Shown piece by piece: positions 36,901 to 46,454 of a stretch of DNA of 64,000 nucleotides (the first letter of the stretch is position 1; the number at the start of each line of letters is the position of its first letter). Made by a program: the position numbers and the translations under genes. The notes under the pieces are model-generated. The model worked only from the letters and a program-made list of their open reading frames with translations. It searched no databases and was not told the origin of the DNA. This DNA comes from Clostridia bacterium (GTDB taxonomy: Bacteria > Bacillota > DAOUPZ01), in assembly GCA_030625885.1 (NCBI GenBank), contig DAOUPZ010000015.1:36330-100329 (forward strand), given 5' to 3'.

Positions 36901-37476
36901 GTGGGACGTCGCCAGAAAAAAACCAGTGGTTGGAAGCAAGGCTTTACCATGGGAGGGATAACGTTTTTTCTTGCGATTTTTTTTAATTTCTTTTCAAGGA
37001 ATATGATTCAAGATATGCCTTTAGGCATTGCCTTTTTAATTTTAATCTTAATTATTTTCATAGGCGTTTTTTTTGATATTATTGGTATTGCGGTAACAGC
37101 CGCTAATTTAGTGCCATTCAATGCCATGTGTGCTAGACGTGTGTATGGATCTAGGGAAGTTGTTTTGCTTTTGCAAAAGAGGGATCGGGTTGCAACATTT
37201 TGTAATGATATTATTGGTGATATATGTGGTACGATCAGTGGGGTTACGGGAGCCGTATTAATTATTCGTTCTCTTTCGCTGTATCCATCATGGAATGAGG
37301 TGGCTGTAAACATGGTTGTTGTTGGCAGTATTGCGGCATTAACGGTTGGAGGAAAGGCTTCCGGGAAAAAAATTGCGATCCAATATGCGGATGATATCAT
37401 GTTAAAAGTGGGTCAAACAATCTATTGTAGTAAGCAAATTTTCTTCTGGAGAAAACGCGAGAAAGCGAGGGACTAA
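36901..37476 (+). CDS. oapA: OLE-associated membrane protein A
   Basis: A 191-residue protein with about four hydrophobic segments (16-32, 41-68, 103-124, 132-150), rich in basic residues at both ends. It is the direct 3' neighbour of the OLE RNA and upstream of dxs, as oapA is in Bacillus halodurans. The DxxxD pair in CNDIIGDICG (D103 and D107) matches the aspartate motif known to matter in OapA, and the fold is related to CNNM-type magnesium transporters. GTG start after aaaggagaga. Its role should be to hold the OLE RNA at the membrane. Confidence 0.9.
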   Translation: MGRRQKKTSGWKQGFTMGGITFFLAIFFNFFSRNMIQDMPLGIAFLILILIIFIGVFFDIIGIAVTAANLVPFNAMCARRVYGSREVVLLLQKRDRVATFCNDIIGDICGTISGVTGAVLIIRSLSLYPSWNEVAVNMVVVGSIAALTVGGKASGKKIAIQYADDIMLKVGQTIYCSKQIFFWRKREKARD

Positions 37477-37477
37477 A

Positions 37478-39397
37478 GTGAGTAAATTACTAGCGGACAT
37501 TAAAAGTCCCCAAGATATAAAATCCTTTAATGTACGACAAATGGAGCAGTTAGCACAAGAGATTAGAACGGAAATTATTGAAGCGGTCTCTAATCAAGGG
37601 GGACACTTGTCTTCCAGTTTAGGCGTGGTTGAATTGACGCTGGCGTTGCACAAGATTTTTGACTGCCCATTTGACAAATTGGTATGGGATGTAGGGCATC
37701 AAACCTATGCCCATAAAATGATAACAGGCCGTCTTAAAGATTTTGCAACTTTACGACAATATGGTGGGTTAAGCGGTTTTCCTAATCCTGATGAGAGTCC
37801 CTATGATGTATTTCGTGCCGGGCATAGCAGTACGTCTATTTCTGCAGCTTTGGGGTTGGCGAAGGCACGGGATATTCAAAAAAAAGATTATCAGGTGGTT
37901 GCTGTGATTGGTGATGGTTCAATGACGGGTGGCATGGCTTTTGAAGCATTAAACCATGCGGGACATACAAACAGCAATATTATTGTGGTATTAAATGATA
38001 ATGAAATGTCGATCTCACCTAACGTAGGCGCTTTATCTTCTTATCTCAATCGTATTCGCACAGATTCTCATTATCACAAGGTGAAACAGGATATTGAATA
38101 TCTTTTGCTCAAAATTCCGGCGATTGGGCAGCGGGTTGCGAAAGCAGCTGAACGTGTAAAAGACAGTATGAAATACTTTTTGGTTTCCGGAATGCTTTTT
38201 GAAGAATTAGGATTCACTTATCTTGGGCCTGTAGATGGACATAATTTTGAATCACTTTCTGAGGTTTTAGAGCAGGCCAAGAAATTAGAAGGGCCTGTTT
38301 TGGTACATACTTTAACAACAAAAGGAAAAGGATACATGTATGCAGAGGCGCACCCCGATGATTATCACGGGGTAGGGCCATTTAGCATTGAAGATGGGCG
38401 TTCTTTAAAAAAGGCGAGTCGACCTTCTTATACGCAGGTGTTTGGTGATACACTCGTAAAATTGGGAGCAGAGAATGAGAAATTGGTGGCTATTACGGCA
38501 GCCATGACTGCTAATACAGGTCTTAAGGCGTTTTCACGTGAATTTCCAGAGCGTTTTTTTGATGTTGGTATTGCTGAACAGCATGCCGTTACGCTAGCGG
38601 CAGGCTTGGCAGCAGGTGGACTTCAGCCGGTTGTAACGATTTATTCTACCTTTTTGCAGCGTGCTTATGATCAGATCGTACACGATGTTTGTTTGCAAAA
38701 CTTGCCTGTTACGTTTGCGATTGATCGAGGCGGATTGGTAGGGGAAGACGGTGCCACACACCATGGTGTTTTTGATGGTTCGTATTTAAGGCATATACCT
38801 AATATGGTCATCATGGCACCCAAAGATGAGAATGAATTACGACATATGATGAAAACAGCGATTAGTTATAATGGTCCCGCAGCTGTTCGTTATCCAAGAG
38901 GCAGTGGAGTAGGGGTATCTATTGATGAAAATTTACAAATATTGCCTTTGGGTAAAGGGGAAATATTGCGACAAGGAAGACAAATTGCCTTATTAGCCGT
39001 TGGTTCTATGGTGCAGACTGCTTTGGAGGCAGCTGATATTTTGCATCAATGCGGTATTTCTGCTACGGTAGCCAATGCACGTTTTGTAAAGCCGCTTGAT
39101 AAACAATTGATTGAAAGTCTAGCACAGAAACATGAATTTTTGTTTACACTAGAAGAGCAGACAGTAATAGGTGGTTTTGGTTCCGGCGTGTTAGAGTTAT
39201 TGGCGCAGGAGGATGCACCAATGTGTCCTTGCTATCCAATTGGTATTCCGGATCGTTTTGTAGAACATGGCAAAACTGAGCTTTTAAAGCAGGAAGTGGG
39301 TCTTCTTCCCGGACAGATTGTAGAACGTATCAAAGAGCTTATGGCAAGGAGGAAAGATCTTGGCAAAAAAACGTTTGGATGTGTTGCTGGTAGATAA
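37478..39397 (+). CDS. dxs: 1-deoxy-D-xylulose-5-phosphate synthase
   Basis: A 639-residue thiamine-diphosphate enzyme that starts the MEP isoprenoid route from pyruvate and glyceraldehyde 3-phosphate. VWDVGHQTYAHKM, the ThDP site GDGSMTGGMAFEALNHAG and ...VLNDNEMSIS, the C-domain motif DRGGLVGEDGATHHG and PAAVRYPRGSG are intact. GTG start directly after oapA. The last 38 bp overlap tlyA. Confidence 0.97.
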   Translation: MSKLLADIKSPQDIKSFNVRQMEQLAQEIRTEIIEAVSNQGGHLSSSLGVVELTLALHKIFDCPFDKLVWDVGHQTYAHKMITGRLKDFATLRQYGGLSGFPNPDESPYDVFRAGHSSTSISAALGLAKARDIQKKDYQVVAVIGDGSMTGGMAFEALNHAGHTNSNIIVVLNDNEMSISPNVGALSSYLNRIRTDSHYHKVKQDIEYLLLKIPAIGQRVAKAAERVKDSMKYFLVSGMLFEELGFTYLGPVDGHNFESLSEVLEQAKKLEGPVLVHTLTTKGKGYMYAEAHPDDYHGVGPFSIEDGRSLKKASRPSYTQVFGDTLVKLGAENEKLVAITAAMTANTGLKAFSREFPERFFDVGIAEQHAVTLAAGLAAGGLQPVVTIYSTFLQRAYDQIVHDVCLQNLPVTFAIDRGGLVGEDGATHHGVFDGSYLRHIPNMVIMAPKDENELRHMMKTAISYNGPAAVRYPRGSGVGVSIDENLQILPLGKGEILRQGRQIALLAVGSMVQTALEAADILHQCGISATVANARFVKPLDKQLIESLAQKHEFLFTLEEQTVIGGFGSGVLELLAQEDAPMCPCYPIGIPDRFVEHGKTELLKQEVGLLPGQIVERIKELMARRKDLGKKTFGCVAGR

Positions 39398-40163
39398 GGG
39401 ATATTTTGAGAGCCGTGAAAAAGCCAAAGCACATGTTATGGCTGGGCTGATCATGATAGATGATAGAGTTATTGATAAGGTGGGAGAAAAGGTAGAAGAG
39501 GATAGTCATATTGAAGTAAAAGGAAAAGCGATTCCTTATGTCAGCCGAGGTGGATTGAAGTTGGAGCGGGCGCTGGAGGTTTTTCCAGTATCTGTTTCAG
39601 GAAAATCCGCCATTGATATTGGCGCTTCTACGGGTGGATTTACAGATTGCTTACTTCAAAATGGTGCACAAAAAGTATGGGCGATTGATGTAGGATATGG
39701 GCAACTCGCATGGAAACTGCGGCAGGATGAGCGGGTCGTGGTTATGGAACGTACCAACATACGGCATGTGACGGTTGAGGATATTGGTGAGCCTGTGGCC
39801 TTGATTGTAACGGATGTGTCTTTTATATCGCTTCATAAAGTATTGCCGGCTGCATTTGATTTATTAAAAGAAGATGGAGAAATTATTTGTCTCATAAAGC
39901 CTCAATTTGAAGCAGGACCGGGAAAAGTAGGGAAAAAAGGAATTGTGCGAGACCCTTCAGTACATCATGAAGTGATAAAAAACATTACTGAATTTGTAGC
40001 TGAATCAGGATATGGAATAGGGGGACTTAATCATTCTCCGGTTAAGGGAACAAAGGGGAATATTGAATATCTCTTATACATTGTTCCTTTATCAAAAGGA
40101 ATGGATATCAATGAGGAAACGATTGAAGCATGGGTTAAAAAAGCACATAAATCATTAGACTAA
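39360..40163 (+). CDS. tlyA: TlyA-type rRNA 2'-O-methyltransferase
   Basis: A 267-residue protein with an S4 RNA-binding domain (RLDVLLVDKGYFESREKA) and an FtsJ-like methyltransferase domain. The SAM loop is AIDIGASTGGFTDCLLQNGA, and the K-D-K-E type residues include LICLIKPQFEAGPGKVGKKG. It methylates cytidines of 16S and/or 23S rRNA. TTG start after aaggagg. Confidence 0.93.
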   Translation: MAKKRLDVLLVDKGYFESREKAKAHVMAGLIMIDDRVIDKVGEKVEEDSHIEVKGKAIPYVSRGGLKLERALEVFPVSVSGKSAIDIGASTGGFTDCLLQNGAQKVWAIDVGYGQLAWKLRQDERVVVMERTNIRHVTVEDIGEPVALIVTDVSFISLHKVLPAAFDLLKEDGEIICLIKPQFEAGPGKVGKKGIVRDPSVHHEVIKNITEFVAESGYGIGGLNHSPVKGTKGNIEYLLYIVPLSKGMDINEETIEAWVKKAHKSLD

Positions 40164-40189
40164 TACAGGGTAATCTATCCTGTATTTTT
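40162..40189 (+). terminator. Terminator after tlyA
   Basis: AATACAGG and CCTGTATT stem, then TTTTG, starting at the tlyA stop codon. Confidence 0.8.
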
Positions 40190-40228
40190 GCTTTATTTGA
40201 TATTTTATTTTTGTTTAGCAGGGTTTTG

Positions 40229-40480
40229 GGAGGTAGCAACCAGCAGGTAGGTTTTAAATTGATATTTCCTGCTTTAACCTGTCCATGCAATAACGGGGAC
40301 ACACCGCTCGTACCTCCCGGAATGTCCCCATTCTTGCATTAGGGTTTTATCATTTCTCCTCCTTTCTCTTTCCTCTTTTTGGTTGAAGGTAGAAGGTAAC
40401 AGATTTTAAATGTTTTTCCTTCAACCTTTAACCTTCTACGTCTTTTAATCTTTTCCTACCTGCTACCTGCTGTTCGCTAC
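40229..40480. repeat. Cluster of word-like repeats
   Basis: GGAGGTAGCAACCAGCAGGT at 40229 recalls the 46-bp unit at 26135. GGTTGAAGGTAGAAGGTAAC at 40381 is inverted at about 40419-40440, and CCTACCTGCTACCTGCTG at 40454 is the reverse of the same word. No gene was found in 40190-40614. Confidence 0.55.
40295..40329 (+). repeat. REP-like palindromic element, copy 3
   Basis: GGGGACACACCGCTCGTACC then TCCCGGAATGTCCCC differs from the 12409 copy at two positions. Flanks ATGCAA and TTGCAT extend the symmetry. Confidence 0.75.
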
Positions 40481-40614
40481 CTGCTAAGAATGACTTGTTA
40501 TTTCTAATTATTGTAGATAAATGATAGTCAACACACGAATAAATATTCAATTTACATTGTATTAAAAGGAAAACAAAGAGTGATGTAGAATAGAAAATAA
40601 TGGAGGGGACGGCG

Positions 40615-41142
40615 ATGGTACAAGGAGAAAATGTAGTTATTGGTATAATCATAGGCGCCATTCTTTATTATGCGGTTCATAAGAAATTCTCCGGTTTTTT
40701 ATTTTCAAGGCGTATGCGTAAGGCAAAGCAGGCTGAAAAGAAGGCAGCTGGTTTTCTAGAGGATGAAGGATATAAGATCATAGGATATCAGCACCCTGCT
40801 GTAATGATTACATATGTGGATGGAAAACCTAATGAACATCGTATACAAGCTGACTATATTGTAAAAAAAGGCCGGAAAAAATATATTGTTGAAGTAAAGA
40901 CAGGGGAAGCTGCTCCTCGAATATCGCAGGCGAAAACAAGACGTCAACTATTGGAGTATTATCTATGTTATGATAGTGATGGTATTCTATTAGTTAACAT
41001 GACGGATAAAACGATTCAGGAAATAGGATTTGATATAGAGTGTTCAAAACAATTTTTATCTCCAACAAAGGTAGGTTATTTAATAAGCCTGTTGTTAGGT
41101 AGTATTTTGGGGTATATTATTGTTAGTAAAGAATTGCTATAA
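40615..41142 (+). CDS. Membrane-anchored PD-(D/E)XK nuclease-like protein
   Basis: A 175-residue protein with helices at both ends (about 6-22 and 152-172). Between them RIQADYIVKKGRKKYIVEVKTG gives the D...ExK core of the PD-(D/E)XK fold (residues about 78-98), with an upstream helix glutamate (QAEKKAAGFLEDEG) and a later Q residue in AKTRRQLLEYYL. Metal-dependent DNA cleavage at the membrane is possible but not shown. ATG at 40615 follows ggagggg. It lies between tlyA and argR. Confidence 0.65.
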   Translation: MVQGENVVIGIIIGAILYYAVHKKFSGFLFSRRMRKAKQAEKKAAGFLEDEGYKIIGYQHPAVMITYVDGKPNEHRIQADYIVKKGRKKYIVEVKTGEAAPRISQAKTRRQLLEYYLCYDSDGILLVNMTDKTIQEIGFDIECSKQFLSPTKVGYLISLLLGSILGYIIVSKELL

Positions 41143-41193
41143 AATGATATTAAAGTGTTGTATTTTATAGTTTATAGTAACGGAGGAAAGTAA

Positions 41194-41646
41194 ATGAAAT
41201 CAAAGAGACAAAAACAAATTTTAGAGATTATTGAGCAGGAAGAAGTGGAAACACAGGAAGAATTGGCAGAAAGATTACGAGAAAGAGGGACTGATGTTAC
41301 TCAGGCGACTGTATCACGTGATATTAAAGATTTGCATCTTATTAAAATACCTTCAGGAGATGGTCGTTATAAGTATGCGCTGCCATTAGATCGAGGCTCA
41401 GCGAATACGGGTGAGCGATTGGAAAGAATGCTGAAAGATTCTGTTTTATATATTGATTATAGTGAAAATTTAATTGTTGTAAAAATGTTGCCGGGAACGG
41501 CACAAGGGTTAGCCTCTATTATTGATAATTTGCGTTGGAAAGAAATCATTGGAACAGTTGCCGGCGATGACACCATTTTTTTAGTTGTTAAGCCTAAAGA
41601 AGCTGTTGAAGGATTAATGTTGCGTTTAAAAGAAAAAATGTTTTAG
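41194..41646 (+). CDS. argR: Arginine repressor
   Basis: A 150-residue regulator of arginine metabolism (AhrC/ArgR). The winged helix is KRQKQILEIIEQEEVETQEEL (first 24 residues) with ATVSRDIKDLHLIK as the recognition part. The C-terminal arginine-binding, hexamer-forming domain contains LPGTAQGLASIID and TVAGDDTIFLV. The order argR-recN is conserved in Firmicutes. Confidence 0.96.
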   Translation: MKSKRQKQILEIIEQEEVETQEELAERLRERGTDVTQATVSRDIKDLHLIKIPSGDGRYKYALPLDRGSANTGERLERMLKDSVLYIDYSENLIVVKMLPGTAQGLASIIDNLRWKEIIGTVAGDDTIFLVVKPKEAVEGLMLRLKEKMF

Positions 41647-41657
41647 GAGTGATTGGA

Positions 41658-43352
41658 ATGCTCCAGGAAATGAAGATTAGAAATTTTGCTGTTATCGAAG
41701 AAGCATCCTGTTCTTTTGAGAATGGATTAAGCATTTTAACGGGTGAAACAGGTGCTGGAAAATCTATCGTTATTGATGCATTAGAATTGGCTTTGGGTGC
41801 GCGTGCTTCTTCAAACCTCATACGTAGGGGGAAAGAAAAAGCAATTATTGAAGCCCTTTTTGACATTCAGAATATTAAAGCGATAAGAGGCAAATTATCT
41901 GAATTAGGGTTAGAAGTTAATGATGATGAATTACTGGTTATGCGAGAAATAAATCATAATGGGAAAAGCATTTGCCGCGTTAATGGGCAATTGGTTACAA
42001 TAAGTATGTTGAAGGAAATTGGTAGGTATTTGGTTGATATTCATGGACAGCATGAGCATCAATCTCTTTTTTCAAAACCTTACCATTTATCCCTGTTAGA
42101 TCGTTTTGGGAAAATTGATTTATCCAAGTTAGAGGGATGGGTTCACCAGTACGATCAACTGGAGAAAGAACTTGAAAAATTAGGCGGAAGTAAGCAAGAA
42201 CAAGCGCGTTATATCGATTTGCTTCAGTATCAGGTCAGAGAAATTGCGGATGTTAACCCTTTAATAGGTGAAGATGAGCGTTTAATTGCTGAACGGCAAG
42301 TCTTAAGCCATGCAGAGAAGCTTGATCATGCTGTTGGTAAAGCCTATGGTCAATTGCAAGAAGGAGAGGAAAATGAACGTTCAATTTTGGAGCGCTTAGG
42401 AGATGTGATAGGGTGCCTGGAAAATGTAGGGGACTATGATAGCAGGGTACTTTCTTTTATAGAAAGGATTCAAGAAGCTGCCATTCAACTAGAAGAAGTC
42501 TCGCGCGATCTACGTTATTATCGGGAAAATGTTGAGGGAGATTCTGAACGATTGGAATATGTGGAAAATAGACTGGATGCTCTAAATAACTTAAAGCGAA
42601 AATATGGTGACAGCATTGAGGAGATTCAGGCATATAGGCAAAAGGCAGAAGGTGAACTTGACGGCTTTTTACATAACGAAGAAAGAAGACGCTCTTTAGA
42701 AGAAAAAATTCAGCAAATAGAAAACGAATATTATTTTGAAGCACGATTAGTTGGAGAGAAACGTCGTGCTATAGCGTCTCAATTGGAACAATTAGTGATA
42801 AATGAATTATCACAGTTAGGGATGGAAAAAGCTTGTTTTAAAGTATATATTGAATCGGGGAAAGAGATCATTTCCCTTAAGGGCAATGATGAAGTGGAAT
42901 TTTTGTTTTCAGCTAATCCAGGAGAACCGCTCAAACCATTGCTGAAGGTTGCTTCAGGAGGGGAAATTGCTCGGATGATGCTGGCTCTCAAAGTGATTTT
43001 TGCTCAGAATGATACAATTCCTACCCTTGTTTTTGATGAAATTGATGTGGGGATTAGTGGTCGGATTGCACAAGTCGTTGCGGAAAAAATGGCAGTGATT
43101 TCACGGTTTTGTCAGGTGATTAGTGTGACGCATTTACCACAAACCGCCAGTATGGCAGATGTCCATTATCGTGTCACGAAAACAGTCAAGGGTGAACAAA
43201 CGTTTGTTTTTATTAACCCATTGTCGGGGAAAGAAAGGGTAAAAGAACTGGCTAAAATGCTGGGTGGTGCGGAAGTGACAGAGACAACTTTGAATCATTC
43301 ACAGGAAATGTTGATGATGGCTGAAGGGATAAAGAAAAAAATAACAACCTGA
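41658..43352 (+). CDS. recN: DNA repair protein RecN
   Basis: A 564-residue SMC-like ATPase of double-strand-break repair. Walker A is LTGETGAGKSIVIDALELAL (residues about 30-49), DIHGQHEHQSLF is the conserved zipper-side motif, coiled-coil arms occupy about 150-360, and KVASGGEIARMMLALK plus LVFDEIDVGISG form the signature and Walker B. ATG at 41658 is well spaced from taggagtg. Confidence 0.96.
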   Translation: MLQEMKIRNFAVIEEASCSFENGLSILTGETGAGKSIVIDALELALGARASSNLIRRGKEKAIIEALFDIQNIKAIRGKLSELGLEVNDDELLVMREINHNGKSICRVNGQLVTISMLKEIGRYLVDIHGQHEHQSLFSKPYHLSLLDRFGKIDLSKLEGWVHQYDQLEKELEKLGGSKQEQARYIDLLQYQVREIADVNPLIGEDERLIAERQVLSHAEKLDHAVGKAYGQLQEGEENERSILERLGDVIGCLENVGDYDSRVLSFIERIQEAAIQLEEVSRDLRYYRENVEGDSERLEYVENRLDALNNLKRKYGDSIEEIQAYRQKAEGELDGFLHNEERRRSLEEKIQQIENEYYFEARLVGEKRRAIASQLEQLVINELSQLGMEKACFKVYIESGKEIISLKGNDEVEFLFSANPGEPLKPLLKVASGGEIARMMLALKVIFAQNDTIPTLVFDEIDVGISGRIAQVVAEKMAVISRFCQVISVTHLPQTASMADVHYRVTKTVKGEQTFVFINPLSGKERVKELAKMLGGAEVTETTLNHSQEMLMMAEGIKKKITT

Positions 43353-43373
43353 TGCATAGCTGCGTCAGGTTGT
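43343..43373 (+). terminator. Terminator after recN
   Basis: AACAACCTGA and TCAGGTTGTT stem with a 11-nt loop overlapping the recN stop, then TTATCTT. It is followed at 43382 by another CCTACCTGCTACTTGCC word repeat. Confidence 0.75.
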
Positions 43374-43430
43374 TTATCTTTGCCTACCTGCTACTTGCCA
43401 TAAGTGTCCGAAGGGAGCGAGCTACCTTCT

Positions 43431-43456
43431 AAAAAACAGCTATAGCTGTTTTTTAA
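43431..43456. terminator. AT-rich hairpin downstream of recN
   Basis: AAAAAACAGCTATAGCTGTTTTTT is a perfect palindrome with a T tract. It could act as a second terminator. Confidence 0.6.
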
Positions 43457-43635
43457 ATTTGGAATTTAAGGAAAACAAATAAATAATAAAAAAAATCCTC
43501 CAGTATAAAAAATGTTTATCAAGGGAATTCCTAAAATCAGACTCGTGCTATATTAAAAAGGATAAAATTTTGAAGTTTTTATCAAAATGAAAGGGAGAAA
43601 GAGAAACTAGTGGGAGCACTTAGGAGTGTGATCCA

Positions 43636-45009
43636 TTGGTGAGTAAAAAAAGAAATCGTCGCCGTATTATACTTACAGGATTCATGGTTGTGCTTGCCCT
43701 TACGTTTTCATTTATAATATGTTCGCAGAATTTCATTTGTTTGCCCCCTCATATCAATGTAATCGAGGGACAGAAACAAAATGTTAATCTAAAATTCCCC
43801 CTCAGCTTAAACGTAGAAGCGGATAGAAGTGATATTCTTAATTTAAATGGAAAGTCATTAGCTAAATCTTCTAAAATTAGTTTTGCTGATCCAGTGGATG
43901 TCAAACCAACAGAAAAAGGAAAAGTTAATTTAAAATTTAAATTGTTTGGTATTATTCCTGTACGTCATATGGTCGTCGATGTCATACCGCCATTAGAAGT
44001 GATACCTGGTGGTCAGTCTATTGGTGTCTTACTTCATCCTGAAGGGGTAGTTGTTGTAGGTTATGCGACTGTTATTTCCCAAGATGGGAAGCGTTATCAT
44101 CCTGCTGAGGATATAGGGATTCAAGTAGGAGATGTCATTACTAAAATTGAAGGTCAACCCATACAAGGAAATATTCAAATGGCTGAAATAATTAACGCTC
44201 AGGGTAAAAAAGGGAAAAAAGTATTATTAGAAATTGAACGGGAAAAACAAAAAATTATTAAAGAGATTATGCCACGAATGTGCGATGAAACAGGACGTTA
44301 TCGTATTGGTCTTTTTGTTAGAGAAGAAGCGGGTGGTGTGGGAACATTAACTTTTTATGAGCCGAAATCAGGAGCATATGGGGCACTAGGGCATGCTATT
44401 GTTGATCCTCAAACAAGTGAGAAAATAAATATTAGCAATGCAAGGGTGATAAAAGCACAGGTGTCTCGGATTAATCAAGGTAAAGCAGGATTGCCGGGAG
44501 AGAAAATTGGCTTGTTTGTTAAAGAAAGTAAAGATTTAGGTAACATTGAAAGTAATACAGAATATGGTATATTTGGTTCTATGAATCCTCCTGCCGGATA
44601 TTTTGCGTATGAGACATCTATTCCTGTCGGTTTGATGAACGAAGTAGAGGAAGGACCAGCTGAAATTCTAACCGTCATCCAAGGGCAAACTGTACAGAAG
44701 TTTGAAATACAGATTGAAAAAATTAAAATGCAAAAGACACCTACCCAAAAAGGGATGGTCATTAAAGTCGTTGATCCTGAATTGTTGAAGCGAACAGGGG
44801 GTATTGTTCAGGGGATGAGTGGTAGTCCTATTATTCAAAATGGGAAGATTATTGGGGCAGTAACGCATGTTTTTGTAAATGATCCAACCAAAGGTTACGG
44901 AATTTTTATTGAATGGATGCTGCAAGAAGCTGATTTAATGGGTAAAAATATAAGCAGATCGCCAGAGGAATTATCTTTAGATAATTCCTTTTTTTATTTA
45001 AAAGAATAG
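43636..45009 (+). CDS. spoIVB: SpoIVB serine peptidase
   Basis: A 457-residue signalling protease secreted from the forespore that cleaves SpoIVFA to activate sigma-K. An N-terminal helix (about 10-28) is followed by a PDZ domain (about 125-205; AEDIGIQVGDVITKIEGQPI) and an S55 peptidase domain. The histidine is in ALGHAIVDP (about residue 253) and the serine in GMSGSPI (about 395). TTG start after taggagtg; GTG one codon on is equally possible. spo0A usually follows directly; here it is 16 kb away. Confidence 0.95.
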   Translation: MVSKKRNRRRIILTGFMVVLALTFSFIICSQNFICLPPHINVIEGQKQNVNLKFPLSLNVEADRSDILNLNGKSLAKSSKISFADPVDVKPTEKGKVNLKFKLFGIIPVRHMVVDVIPPLEVIPGGQSIGVLLHPEGVVVVGYATVISQDGKRYHPAEDIGIQVGDVITKIEGQPIQGNIQMAEIINAQGKKGKKVLLEIEREKQKIIKEIMPRMCDETGRYRIGLFVREEAGGVGTLTFYEPKSGAYGALGHAIVDPQTSEKINISNARVIKAQVSRINQGKAGLPGEKIGLFVKESKDLGNIESNTEYGIFGSMNPPAGYFAYETSIPVGLMNEVEEGPAEILTVIQGQTVQKFEIQIEKIKMQKTPTQKGMVIKVVDPELLKRTGGIVQGMSGSPIIQNGKIIGAVTHVFVNDPTKGYGIFIEWMLQEADLMGKNISRSPEELSLDNSFFYLKE

Positions 45010-45095
45010 AATTTTTGTATATAAAACTGTTTAAGAGATGGATTATTTTTGATGTTATCCTATCATTGCATAATTTTGTCATATTTTTTGCTTAT

Positions 45096-45121
45096 GCAGT
45101 ATAAATATTTTGTTATACTGC
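45096..45121. promoter_or_regulatory. Inverted repeat upstream of rhodanese gene
   Basis: GCAGTATAA-N7-TTATACTGC is a perfect 9-bp inverted repeat 63 bp before the start, next to a TATAAT at 45139. It could be an operator for a dimeric repressor. Confidence 0.45.
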
Positions 45122-45183
45122 GTTCTTTATATTCTTGTTATAATGCTTATGTAGAAAAAACAATTTAAGGGGGAGATTTAAAG

Positions 45184-46125
45184 ATGTGGAAAAAGTTAAA
45201 AGGGGTTAAGGTATTATCAATGGTTTTAGTTGCAGTTATGATTTTTGGATTAGCAGGTTGTGGTACTCAAACGACAGAGGCACCAGCACCAGCACCAGCA
45301 GAAGATTCAAATGTGGTAGCTGATGCAGTAAATGCGTATTTTGCAAACATCCCGGATAATAATCGCAAGATCAAGCAAGCTGATTTTGTAGAGAAGGTAA
45401 AAGCTGGCGAAGATATGTTTGTGTTGGATATCCGTCAACCTGATGTTTATGGTGAAGGCCATATCAAAGGTGCTGTAAATGCGCCTTGGGGTACTGCAAT
45501 AAGTGAAAATCTTGATAAATTGCCAACAGATAAAACGATCATGGTTTACTGTTATTCAGGTCAAACTGCAGGTCAAGCCGTTGCTACATTAAACATGGCT
45601 GGATTTGATGCAAGATCAGTAAACTTAGGTTGGAATTTAGGTATTTCCAAAGTTGAAGGTTTAGAGGATGTTCTTGAAACGACTCCAAATAATTTTGGTG
45701 AAGCAAAAACAGAAATAGCGCCTGAAATTCAAGCTGCTTTAGATGAATACTATGCAGGTTTAGCGGATGTTAAAGATACTACATTCAAAAACTATAAAAT
45801 TGGTGAAGCTAAACTTAAAGAATTAATTGATGCAAAAGATGATAGTATTGTTATCTTATCCATCAGAAGTGCTGAAGATTTTGCTAAAGGTCATATCGAA
45901 GGTGCGATCAATATTCCTTGGGGAAGCGGAATGGAACAAAAATTCGATACATTACCTACAGACAAAAAAGTTGTTGTTTACTGCTATACAGGTCAAACTG
46001 CAGGTCAAACAGTTGCTGGTTTAAAATTATTAGGATATGATGCAGTATCATTAAATGGTGGTATGGGTATGGAAGCAAATGCACCAAAAGGTTGGACTAA
46101 TCAAGGTTTAGAAGTGGTACAATAG
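45184..46125 (+). CDS. Lipoprotein with two rhodanese domains
   Basis: A 313-residue lipoprotein. The signal peptide ends in lipobox FGLAGC, so the mature protein is anchored outside the cell. A short APAPAP linker precedes two rhodanese domains, each with an active-site cysteine: C123 in VYCYSGQTAG and C267 in VYCYTGQTAG. Rhodaneses carry sulfur as a cysteine persulfide. Both domains keep the DIRQP/SIRSA and GHI.GA.N.PWG features, so both may be active. It heads a region with two YeeE and two TusA genes, which suggests extracellular capture or handing-on of sulfur. Confidence 0.9.
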   Translation: MWKKLKGVKVLSMVLVAVMIFGLAGCGTQTTEAPAPAPAEDSNVVADAVNAYFANIPDNNRKIKQADFVEKVKAGEDMFVLDIRQPDVYGEGHIKGAVNAPWGTAISENLDKLPTDKTIMVYCYSGQTAGQAVATLNMAGFDARSVNLGWNLGISKVEGLEDVLETTPNNFGEAKTEIAPEIQAALDEYYAGLADVKDTTFKNYKIGEAKLKELIDAKDDSIVILSIRSAEDFAKGHIEGAINIPWGSGMEQKFDTLPTDKKVVVYCYTGQTAGQTVAGLKLLGYDAVSLNGGMGMEANAPKGWTNQGLEVVQ

Positions 46126-46163
46126 TATAAATGTTATTAAATAGTCCAATGTTTTGATTGTTT

Positions 46164-46200
46164 ATAGGTCTCATGTTTAAAAACATGGGGCCTATTTTTT
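46164..46200 (+). terminator. Terminator after rhodanese gene
   Basis: ATAGGTCTCATGTTT and AAACATGGGGCCTAT form a near-perfect stem followed by TTTTTT. The rest of 46201-46454 is AT-rich; AAGGAGGTGGTGAG at 46306 looks like a ribosome site but is followed by a stop codon. Confidence 0.85.
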
Positions 46201-46454
46201 ACATGTATGATGTGTTTTATAGAGGGTTTTTTTACTTTGTGTAGAATGGTTTTAATTAGAAAGGTGGTTACTACTTACTAAAAGCATGGTTATGTAATCA
46301 GGAAAAGGAGGTGGTGAGTTAAAAAATTAAAATAAAGAACTAAAATAAAAACTATTTTCAATGAATGGATCGTTTACATTGTTTGCTACACCAAGTTAAT
46401 CAATATTTTAGTTGTATGATATCGGCAGAAAAAATAAGGGGGCAATCCGTTATC

